A stretch of DNA of 64,000 nt, taken from contig BBMW01000003.1 of the NCBI GenBank assembly GCA_000759755.1, positions 248,001 to 312,000 of the forward strand, in the 5' to 3' direction. The translations under genes were made by a program, and so were the position numbers. Origin of the DNA: Citrobacter werkmanii NBRC 105721. Lineage in GTDB: Bacteria > Pseudomonadota > Gammaproteobacteria > Enterobacterales > Enterobacteriaceae. The notes under the pieces were generated by a model. It was not told the DNA's origin. It did no database searches and was given only the letters and a program-made list of their open reading frames with translations. Below are positions 19,765 through 26,708 of this stretch, piece after piece (the stretch's first letter is position 1; the number at the start of each line of letters is the position of its first letter).

Positions 19765-20019
19765 TTATGATGCCCACTCTTCCTTTTCAGGTAAATATCC
19801 TTTCCGCCAACAGGTTAAAATTTTAAACATAGCTCTCATATAAAAAACATTTTTAGTATCGTTCGTGACTTGCTTTAACAAAGCAACTTCACCATTTTTT
19901 TTATTTATTTCAAAAACTCCATAGTCAGTTATGGAATATTTTGATGACGTTGGACGAAACTTATATTTCGCCATTTCATCTGTTTCTTCAAACTTCAGTA
20001 TTTCAATATGATATGCCAT
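19765..20019 (-). CDS. Candidate immunity protein of displaced Rhs tip 2
   Basis: An 84-residue, AT-rich, cytoplasmic-looking protein with no signal peptide and no domain I recognise. Its ATG is 3 bases after the stop of the displaced toxin tip at 20023. This is the position and spacing of immunity genes behind Rhs toxin tips, so the role is inferred from context. The open frame is intact even though the toxin next to it is frameshifted. It may be kept as protection against siblings carrying the toxin. Confidence 0.6.
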   Translation of the reverse strand: MAYHIEILKFEETDEMAKYKFRPTSSKYSITDYGVFEINKKNGEVALLKQVTNDTKNVFYMRAMFKILTCWRKGYLPEKEEWAS

Positions 20020-20022
20020 AAT

Positions 20023-20490
20023 TTACTCCCATACTCTGCCACTTCGTTCTGCGGCATCGTGTGCTACCCTGTAGTCTGTACCAAATATTCCTTCAAATCG
20101 TGACTCAAATTGCTCATGTCGTAGAAGGTTAATATCACTAGCCGTGTAATCGCCAGTTTTTAAGCGATCCCAAGCATTAACAATTGCTGGATCTGCATCA
20201 AATCGAGATAATCCCCTGTCATAGCATATGATCTTTGAAGAATAAATGATTTTTAACTCTGGCTATAATGGATTCTTTCCAACCTGTATTTTTTTCTATT
20301 AAAGAAATATCATTCGGATCAAAACGAATGAGATCATACATTGATTCTGCTTTCTCCCATCCGGATATAGATTCAGGGTTTAAAACCTGCCGACCACCTG
20401 TTTGTTTACATAAACCCAACGGATCTATGTATTTCAGCGGATTTTTGACATATCCATACGGATTTAACCCACCTCTTAGCCCTATGGGGT
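20023..20490 (-). pseudogene. Displaced Rhs toxin tip 2, frameshifted
   Basis: On the minus strand this begins inside the Rhs core (DPIGLRGGLNPYGYVKN...DPLGLC), nearly base-identical to 22433-22519 of the main rhs. It then switches to a different tip (KQTGGRQVLNPESISGWEK). Reading continues to FFKDHML and meets TGA at 20219-20221. The next frame continues sensibly as YDRGLSRFDADPAIVNAWD and later LLRHEQFESRFEGIFGTDY, ending at 20023. One inserted or two deleted bases near 20222 explain this. There is no start codon or promoter of its own. The toxin fold is not recognised. Confidence 0.75.
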
Positions 20491-20701
20491 CAGGACAGAG
20501 AATCTCACCGGAGTGTGAATCGTACCGTCAGCTTTGTATGTAAATTACCAAGCTCATCGCGTCGTAGTTCATACGCTACCGCCATACCCTGATAAATTAA
20601 ACTATCTGCACAATGCTTATTTTACTATTTAATCAGCATGTTAAACACAAAAATATCATACCCAAAACCCAGCACACTCTTAAAGCCGGCTATGTCAGAG
20701 C

Positions 20702-20920
20702 ATGCGTAAAACCGGCATGACCACATATTACTCACAGCATCCCAGCCTGACCCTCAAGGGTGACTGGTTAAGAGAAGCGGGATTTGAGACAGGGAAAGGC
20801 GTCACGGTGAAGATTTCGGAAGTGGACGAAGTGAGGGAGCTACGGAAGGAGCTTTATCTGATGAAAAAGTCGATGAATCATGTTAAGGCGGGGGTAAATA
20901 ATGTGGTGAACGGGGATTAA
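20702..20920 (+). pseudogene. SymE-family toxin remnant
   Basis: A 72-codon frame containing YYSQHPSLTLKGDWLREAGF and TGKGVTVKISE, the core of SymE-type (AbrB-fold) toxins, which often lie next to rhs genes. The usual hydrophobic strand after KISE (a GCLxLI-type segment) is missing, and the frame goes straight to EVRELRKELYLMKKSM. The N-terminus of typical members (longer, with a conserved TVGY stretch) is also absent or out of frame. It ends in GGGGATTAA just before a shared hairpin. It is probably decayed; it could be a short functional variant. Confidence 0.6.
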
Positions 20921-20930
20921 ATAATAAAGG

Positions 20931-20960
20931 CGGGGAAGATTGAGGATCTTCCCCGGTTTT
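20931..20960. terminator. Hairpin 2 of the repeated island terminator
   Basis: A 10-bp stem (CGGGGAAGAT / ATCTTCCCCG) with a TGAGG loop and a following T run. It shares the GAGGATCTT core and the upstream GGGGATTAAA-AATAAA context with hairpin 1. It lies between the SymE remnant and an immunity remnant. Confidence 0.75.
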
Positions 20961-20970
20961 TATTGAATTA

Positions 20971-21213
20971 TTATGCTTTATCTCCTGCTAAGATAGCTGT
21001 TGCATAGTCTACTATTTTATCGAGTTTTCTTTCCTCTGTAATAGAAAAATTAGCATACTGAGCCATTGCTCTGCATGTAGATAATTCCTCAATGGACTCT
21101 AAGTGATTATTTAAGTTCTTTATATTATTATACCTTAATGAAAAAAATCAGCAGACTGTTTTTTATTCAATAATTATTTCATTTAAAACATTAAGTAAAT
21201 TTTCTGTTTTCAT
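20971..21213 (-). pseudogene. Broken immunity gene of displaced Rhs tip 1
   Basis: An ATG at 21211-21213 overlaps the toxin stop (TAATG), and a TAA lies at 20971-20973, giving 81 codons exactly in frame. The frame, however, carries TAA after codon 16 and TGA five codons later. Between those two stops the neighbouring frame reads NKKQSADFF. The second half reads normally (NNHLESIEELSTCRAMAQYA ...). Two compensating indels, one in a T7 run, explain this. No family is recognised; the role is inferred from its place directly behind a toxin tip. Confidence 0.55.
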
Positions 21214-21750
21214 TACCACGGAACCCCTGTTGTATTTGTTACCCAAACATCTGGAATATTCGATATCACAGCTTGATATCCACCATCAGGATATCCTGCG
21301 CCCTGAGCGGCTGCGGTTCCCTCGCTAACCCATGTACCTTGAGGAACTCTAAATTTTGACACATCAGTAATATTGACACCCCAATTATGGCGAATAGCAA
21401 GATCCTGCCTCAGTGTATCTTCTGATGTATATAATTTATTCGTTAACCATGAATATTTTCTACCGGTTCTATTATCTACACCATGATATTTATAGGAAAA
21501 TTCATCCTGAGTCAACTTTCTATTTGTATATATCCCATTCTCGAAAGCTGATTCAATATTATCTGGTAATTTAGGGTCGGGATAAGAATTACCCACATCC
21601 GTTTTACATAATCCCAACGGATCAATATAGCCAAACGGATTAGGTACATACGCGTAACTGTTTATCCCCCCACGTAGCCCTATCGGATCAGCACACCGGT
21701 ATTATCCCGTGTCACAATCGTAGTACCAGAACTGGTTATAGTGCAATCAA
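21213..21750 (-). pseudogene. Displaced Rhs toxin tip 1 with nonsense codon in the core part
   Basis: The module begins with Rhs core sequence (HYNQFWYYDCDTG), then has TAA at 21702-21704 where the main Rhs has Gln (TGQYLCADPIGL). It continues through DPLGLCKT into a new tip of about 130 residues (SYPDPKLPDNIESAFENG ... FRVPQGTWVSEGTAAAQ ... ISNIPDVWVTNTTGVPW). The tip itself is open from 21617 to 21213 but has no start site of its own. I do not recognise the toxin fold. It sits after the main immunity gene, as expected of a displaced tip. Confidence 0.7.
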
Positions 21751-21753
21751 AAA

Positions 21754-21784
21754 CCGGGAAGACAAGAGGATCTTTCCCGGCTCT
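21754..21784. terminator. Hairpin 3 of the repeated island terminator
   Basis: CCGGGAA (21754-21760) pairs with TTCCCGG (21774-21780), with the same AAGAGGATC core as hairpins 1 and 2. It lies 14 bases downstream of the main immunity candidate and abuts the first base of the displaced tip 1, marking a recombination joint. Confidence 0.7.
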
Positions 21785-21797
21785 TAACTGAAAGTAT

Positions 21798-22118
21798 TTA
21801 TTTCAGGAGATCAACAGAATTAAATTCAAATGATATTTTAGAATCTTCAACATCTTCTAGCTTATATTTATTACGATCATTTGAAACATCAATCACTGAT
21901 ATTTTAAGATGCATGAATTGAGTTAATCCACCACCTATATCTTCCATTCTCATATTACTGACATCATAAAAATAAAAAGATACTTCATCGACGACATCTT
22001 CATTATCACTTAATGAAAATAATACATTATATTTCATGGTGATAGGATCAATATCTATATGCACCATCTTTAATATATTGCTGTTTATTAGTGCGTGATT
22101 TAGCTTATTGATATTCAT
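21798..22118 (-). CDS. Candidate immunity protein for the main Rhs toxin
   Basis: A 106-residue acidic, AT-rich soluble protein. I take the ATG at 22118 (MNINKLNHAL); a TTG two codons upstream is possible. The gene starts 2 bases after the Rhs stop, the classical place of a cognate immunity gene. No named immunity family is assigned. The alternation of short hydrophobic stretches (VSFYFYDVS, LKISVIDVS) suggests a beta-rich fold. It should neutralise the tip of the Rhs protein encoded just upstream. Confidence 0.65.
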   Translation of the reverse strand: MNINKLNHALINSNILKMVHIDIDPITMKYNVLFSLSDNEDVVDEVSFYFYDVSNMRMEDIGGGLTQFMHLKISVIDVSNDRNKYKLEDVEDSKISFEFNSVDLLK

Positions 22119-22120
22119 GG

Positions 22121-25100
22121 TCAATTCCCCCCTGTATTAGTTCTGGTTTGTTTCCCTTTTGGACTATATCCAGGACCATATTCATACTCATGCACATGAG
22201 GATTAGAATGATAATCTGGAGCCGACGGATTACCATACCCATGATTACTATAATCAGTACGTTGGATCTGCCTGCCATATTGATCATACTTAACAGTGGA
22301 ATATTCAAGTTCACCTGTATCAGGATTAAATTTATAATGTTCCAATTCTCTTGTACCTGGTGTTACTTGATGGGGTGCATTCTTGTGCCATGCTGAATCA
22401 GGTAATAATGGACCATCATTATTTATCTCTGTTTTACATAAACCCAACGGATCTATGTATTTCAGCGGATTTTTGACATATCCATACGGATTTAACCCAC
22501 CTCTTAGCCCTATGGGGTCCGCGCACAGATACTGCCCTGTCCCGCAATCATAGTACCGGAACCGGTTATAATACAACCCCGATTCTTCATCTTCATACTG
22601 TCCCGGAAAGCGCAGGCGACAGGTGGGGGCGTCTTCTTTGTTCCTGCCTTCTTCCTGGCCCCACAGTCGCTGTTTACCGCGCCAGACAATGGTGCCGTCT
22701 TCGGTCAGTAATTCCTGAATACGTCCAACGGTATCGGTCACCGCATAGTGCAGTTGTCCTTTCTCATAACGTGCCAGCGGTGTGAAGCTGCCCGGCTCGT
22801 ATATCCAGCGAATGGCGTTTTCGTATTCCGGTGTACCTTCCGGGCTGACCGGGATTTCTTCGGTTAGCTGGTCGCCGTTCCAGTGAAAATCTGTTCCGGG
22901 TTTGTTCTTGTTGGTGCAGCGCTTGCTGATGCGTCTGCCGAACGGGTCGTATTTATATTCCCAGCGTTCGCCTTCCGGGGTTTCCAGTCCTGTTAGCTGG
23001 CTCCGCGCATCCCAGCGGTAGCGCCAGGTGAGCGGGCGGTAGCCGCCTTTATCCAGCAGCTTTTCCACCAGGCGACCATTAGCATCGTATTTCCAGGTGG
23101 TCTGCTCATCCCGGATGACTCTGATAAATTTACCTTCTTCCGGCATCCCGCTGTCCGGGTTAATGCGATGTGTTGAGTGCCGCCATTCTTTGCATTCCCG
23201 TGATACCATACGTCCATGCTGCTGATGCTGGTGAGCTTCGCTTTCCAGTACATCATTTACCCAGGTCTGGCGGCGGGAGATATTGAGGTTTCTGTCGTAA
23301 GTGAAACGCTCTTCGCACATTGGTACGCTGCTGCTGCCGGTCCAGGTGGCGTGGCTTATCTGGTCGTTTGCCGTGAGACTGTTGACCATCGTTCCCCGGT
23401 GAGAATCGGCAATCATCGTCAGGTTGTACGCTTTGTCATACAGCCACTGGCGGTGCAGGGTGTTGTTGCGCCGGTAGTGCGGATTCTGTTCGTTCAGGTC
23501 ACCGGTCTGTTGGTCAGTCAGCATTCCCGTCGGGGTGTAACTCTGGCGGAGGCTGAACCCGGCATCACTCTGCCGGGATATTTCCTGGCCGCACAGGTCG
23601 TGCTCAAAAATCAGGGGAGCATGGTTCGCTATCTGCCACGAGGTCAGGTCACCCATAAGACTACGGGTAAAGTGCTCAGTAATACCGGCGGTGGTGCGCT
23701 GCGAGACCGTATCCTGGTCGGGGTCGTAACGATATTCCGTGCGCCTGCCGTTAATGGTTTCGGCGGTGACCCGGCTGGCATCATCGTATTCATACGTGAC
23801 GGTGGCATCATTATTGCGAGCCTCGACCAGGCGGCTGAAAGCGTCGTAGGTAAACGTCGTGCGACTGAGCACCCGTTCACTGTCGCCCTGCGTCACTTCC
23901 TCGTGGGTCACCTGGTTTGTGACGCTGTACTGGCGGTTCAGGTGAGTGCTGTCGGGGAAGGTGGTGCGGATGCAGCGCCCACCAGCATCGTAAGCGTAGG
24001 TCAGCGTGCGCCCGGTAAAATCAGTTTCTGCAGTAAGCTGCCCTGCTTTGTCATATTCCAGCCGGTAGCATTCACCTTCGGCGTTGGCGATTTCAGTCAG
24101 GCGGGTGAGTTTATCGTAGCGGCATTCCAGCCGTTCTCCATCCGGACGCACGACAGCGGTCAGCAGGTCAAACGCGCCATATTCGTAGCGGGTGGTCTTA
24201 CCTTCGCCATCGGTGACACTTTCCGGCAGTTTTTCGCTGTTCTGGCGCATCAGTTCGCGCACGCCGTCCGGGCGGTTGATTTCTTCCACGCTGCCCTGAG
24301 GCCCGGCATGGCTCTGACTGTGGCGGAACAGGGTGGTGAAGCCCAGCGGGTCTTTCACGCTCAGCAGTCTGCCCAGGATATCCTGTTCGGTCTGCGTCAC
24401 GCCGCCATCCGGCGCGGTGGTTTCACGGACCTGATGCAGGGGATTGTAGTCCCACTGCCAGGTGGCACCGCCCGGCATAATCTGCCGGAGTAAATCGCCC
24501 TGTTCACTGTAGCTGAACTGCTGCTTCCGCCCCTGCGGGTCAGTCAGGCTGGCCATGCTGCCTTTATCGTCGTAAGCCCATTGCCAGACCTGATTACCCG
24601 GTGCGGTCAGCCGGGTAAGTTGCCCGTGTTCGTTGTAGTCGTAGTACAGACTGTAGCCGCCCGGCAGAGCGACCTGGCTGATGTCACCTTCCCGGTTATA
24701 ACGGTACGCCGTGGTGCGCCCCGGCGCATCGGTGCGCGACTGAAGCCGGGCATTGTCCCAGACGGTGGTTTCTTCCCGGCCCAGCGGGTCAAGGCTGCGG
24801 GTGACCAGACCATCTTCGTTATACCAGTAGCGGGTTTCACCGCCTTCGGCGTCAATGTAGGTGGTGCAGTGTTCTTCATCGTTATAGACAAAGCGGTCGT
24901 CGTAATAGCCTTCCGTTGACAGGGTGCTGATAACGCGACCCTGAGTGTCATAGCGGATATCCACGCAGGTTTTGTCCGTGTCCCGCCAGCGGGTCATAAA
25001 CCCTTCGGGAGAATAGTCATGCCACAGGTGTGAGAACTGAAAGGTATCGCACTCTGACAGAAAACCGTGACTGTCATACCGGCACGTCACCAGGCGCTGA

Positions 25101-25996
25101 CGCTGCGGCGTGACCAGGTCGATGCTCACCAGTTGCCGCTGCTGCCAGTCAAGCGAAAGCGCGTAACCATCGCTGTGGCGAATTTCCGTCAGCAGGTTAT
25201 CCGCGCGGAGAAAATCAATCCGGTTGCCGTGGTGGTCGTGAATGGCAGACAGCAGGTAAATGTCGTGGCCTGCCGGGGAAAATATCTGCGTCTGCTGCGT
25301 GCGACGGTCAAATATGCGCACACCCTCTTGCAGGCTCCCCGACAGCCGGTAATATGCCTGGCGGGAGTTAACGGCATCGCGAAAAACACCGTCCTGTGGA
25401 AGGCGGTAATACAGCACCACGCCTTCGTGGTCGGTAAAGTGCAGACTGCGACCATGTACCGTCAGAGAGACTGACCACTCATCGGTCCATTTCGGGCCAA
25501 AGATGCCACCGCTTTGTGCCTGTGAGCGATAGAGGCGGGAGAGAGTCAAAGGCAGTGTGCCGGGAAGGGTGAGGACGCTGAGAGCCTGAATGAGGCTGCC
25601 GCTGGCTACATCCACCGGGTCACCTGTACACGTCATATTGCCCTGACTGGCGTTATTACCCTGACCGCTATTATCCGTGCCTTCGCCTTTAACTATTGCT
25701 CCATTGTCACTGTCGGGAAGGGCATCATCAGCCAGTTTCTCGGTGCGGGACATATCACCGACAGCGTTTTCGCCATTTTTTATTTTCAGCAAGTCAGCGG
25801 TGAACTCACCGGCATGCTTTCCTTCATTCGCAAGCTTCCTGGCGGCCCGCAGGGTTTTCACCAGCGTAAATCCCCCTTTAAGCAGGCCATATCCCCCCCA
25901 GTGCCAGAGAGCCATAGTTATAAATTTTTCCGCCGAGCGCCTGCGTGTCGTTATCCATCTCCAGACGGTATTCATCCAGGTTAAAATCACCGGCAT
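22121..25996 (-). CDS. Rhs-repeat toxin, core and C-terminal tip (second half of a frameshifted effector)
   Basis: A 1291-codon open frame. Real homology begins near residue 33 (GGYGLLKGGFTLVKTLRAARK). A PVDVASGSLIQ motif follows, then many YD repeats (YDxxGRL type), and the shell-closing sequence DPIGLRGGLNPYGYVKNP...DPLGLC near residue 1180. After it comes a tip of about 110 residues with a His-rich segment (DYSNHGYGNPSAPDYHSNPHVHEYEYG), possibly a nuclease, but the family is unconfirmed. The frame's own ATG at 25996 lies inside the DUF4150 gene in another frame. I read this as the second half of one protein split by an extra G at 25893-25899. Confidence 0.88.
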   Translation of the reverse strand: MPVILTWMNTVWRWITTRRRSAEKFITMALWHWGGYGLLKGGFTLVKTLRAARKLANEGKHAGEFTADLLKIKNGENAVGDMSRTEKLADDALPDSDNGAIVKGEGTDNSGQGNNASQGNMTCTGDPVDVASGSLIQALSVLTLPGTLPLTLSRLYRSQAQSGGIFGPKWTDEWSVSLTVHGRSLHFTDHEGVVLYYRLPQDGVFRDAVNSRQAYYRLSGSLQEGVRIFDRRTQQTQIFSPAGHDIYLLSAIHDHHGNRIDFLRADNLLTEIRHSDGYALSLDWQQRQLVSIDLVTPQRQRLVTCRYDSHGFLSECDTFQFSHLWHDYSPEGFMTRWRDTDKTCVDIRYDTQGRVISTLSTEGYYDDRFVYNDEEHCTTYIDAEGGETRYWYNEDGLVTRSLDPLGREETTVWDNARLQSRTDAPGRTTAYRYNREGDISQVALPGGYSLYYDYNEHGQLTRLTAPGNQVWQWAYDDKGSMASLTDPQGRKQQFSYSEQGDLLRQIMPGGATWQWDYNPLHQVRETTAPDGGVTQTEQDILGRLLSVKDPLGFTTLFRHSQSHAGPQGSVEEINRPDGVRELMRQNSEKLPESVTDGEGKTTRYEYGAFDLLTAVVRPDGERLECRYDKLTRLTEIANAEGECYRLEYDKAGQLTAETDFTGRTLTYAYDAGGRCIRTTFPDSTHLNRQYSVTNQVTHEEVTQGDSERVLSRTTFTYDAFSRLVEARNNDATVTYEYDDASRVTAETINGRRTEYRYDPDQDTVSQRTTAGITEHFTRSLMGDLTSWQIANHAPLIFEHDLCGQEISRQSDAGFSLRQSYTPTGMLTDQQTGDLNEQNPHYRRNNTLHRQWLYDKAYNLTMIADSHRGTMVNSLTANDQISHATWTGSSSVPMCEERFTYDRNLNISRRQTWVNDVLESEAHQHQQHGRMVSRECKEWRHSTHRINPDSGMPEEGKFIRVIRDEQTTWKYDANGRLVEKLLDKGGYRPLTWRYRWDARSQLTGLETPEGERWEYKYDPFGRRISKRCTNKNKPGTDFHWNGDQLTEEIPVSPEGTPEYENAIRWIYEPGSFTPLARYEKGQLHYAVTDTVGRIQELLTEDGTIVWRGKQRLWGQEEGRNKEDAPTCRLRFPGQYEDEESGLYYNRFRYYDCGTGQYLCADPIGLRGGLNPYGYVKNPLKYIDPLGLCKTEINNDGPLLPDSAWHKNAPHQVTPGTRELEHYKFNPDTGELEYSTVKYDQYGRQIQRTDYSNHGYGNPSAPDYHSNPHVHEYEYGPGYSPKGKQTRTNTGGN

Positions 25997-26708
25997 GCTC
26001 CCGAACCTCCGCCCCCAGGTTGTACATATCCCTGCCCAGCGCCTCCTGACCCGTGGCTGAGAGTATGGCAGCGTTCATCTGCATTTCCCCGGCATGCTGC
26101 ATCACGGCACCCTGGCCCATCATCGTCACCATATCCGGGAACTGGTTCCAGAATGCCTTGAGGTCTCCAATGGCCAAATCCAGCTGGACGGGAGCAGCCC
26201 CGATTTGTGCACGGCTCTGGTCAAGTTGTACCATCAGCATCATGTCCCAGAAGCTTTGCTCTTTCTCCGTTTCGGGAGCAGGCTGTGGGTCTGCCTCTTT
26301 TGCCATGACACTGGCGGCAGGTGGCTGGCCGATAATGATGCCGGTGGTGTTTCTGGCGTTCATCCAGAACGTATCAAAGTGACGCAGAACGGGCCTGCCG
26401 CTGACTCTGAAGGTGGTGCTGTGCTCCAGCGGCTCGCAGATATCACCCACCGTACCGCTTTTCACTCCCTTAGCCACACCCGGTTCATCGCCTTTTGTCG
26501 CGGGAACGAAACTTTGATCCAGTACCAGCACCGGATGTCCGTTCGCTTTGACTGACGGGACAACCCGCACCGCATCACCCAGACTGGCGGTAACAGGATA
26601 AGGGACGGGCGGCGTGGCCGGGCCCATCGGGGTTTTACAGACATCCGGTGTCAGGCTGACGACCGTCCACAGCCCGTCCTGGCGGGCGATATAATTCTTC
26701 GCCATCAT
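25878..26708 (-). CDS. DUF4150 (PAAR-like) N-terminal part of the Rhs effector
   Basis: A 276-residue frame. Residues 1 to about 130 form the DUF4150/PAAR-like domain (CKTPMGPATPPVPYPVTASL, VKSGTVGDICEPLEHSTTF, VRHFD-type end), which in type VI secretion caps the VgrG spike and carries cargo. The rest is a helical linker that in intact family members leads directly into the Rhs core. Here it ends shortly after a G7 run. The ATG at 26708 overlaps the stop of the DUF2169 gene and follows AGGAGA. Taken alone it would be a spike tip without toxin. Confidence 0.85.
   Translation of the reverse strand: MMAKNYIARQDGLWTVVSLTPDVCKTPMGPATPPVPYPVTASLGDAVRVVPSVKANGHPVLVLDQSFVPATKGDEPGVAKGVKSGTVGDICEPLEHSTTFRVSGRPVLRHFDTFWMNARNTTGIIIGQPPAASVMAKEADPQPAPETEKEQSFWDMMLMVQLDQSRAQIGAAPVQLDLAIGDLKAFWNQFPDMVTMMGQGAVMQHAGEMQMNAAILSATGQEALGRDMYNLGAEVREHAGDFNLDEYRLEMDNDTQALGGKIYNYGSLALGGIWPA
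25893..25899 (-). other. G7 homopolymer at the DUF4150-Rhs frame junction
   Basis: Seven G on the coding strand (C7 on +). With seven, the upstream frame reads LALGGIWPA and stops at 25878. With six it would read LALGGYGLLKGGFTLV and run on into the Rhs frame. It is a natural slippage site. Confidence 0.85.

Noticed and set aside
23216-24493. 425-codon + strand frame opposite rhs
   Set aside because: It is antisense to the YD-repeat core; its repeats mirror Rhs codons. No ribosome-binding site or domain is visible.
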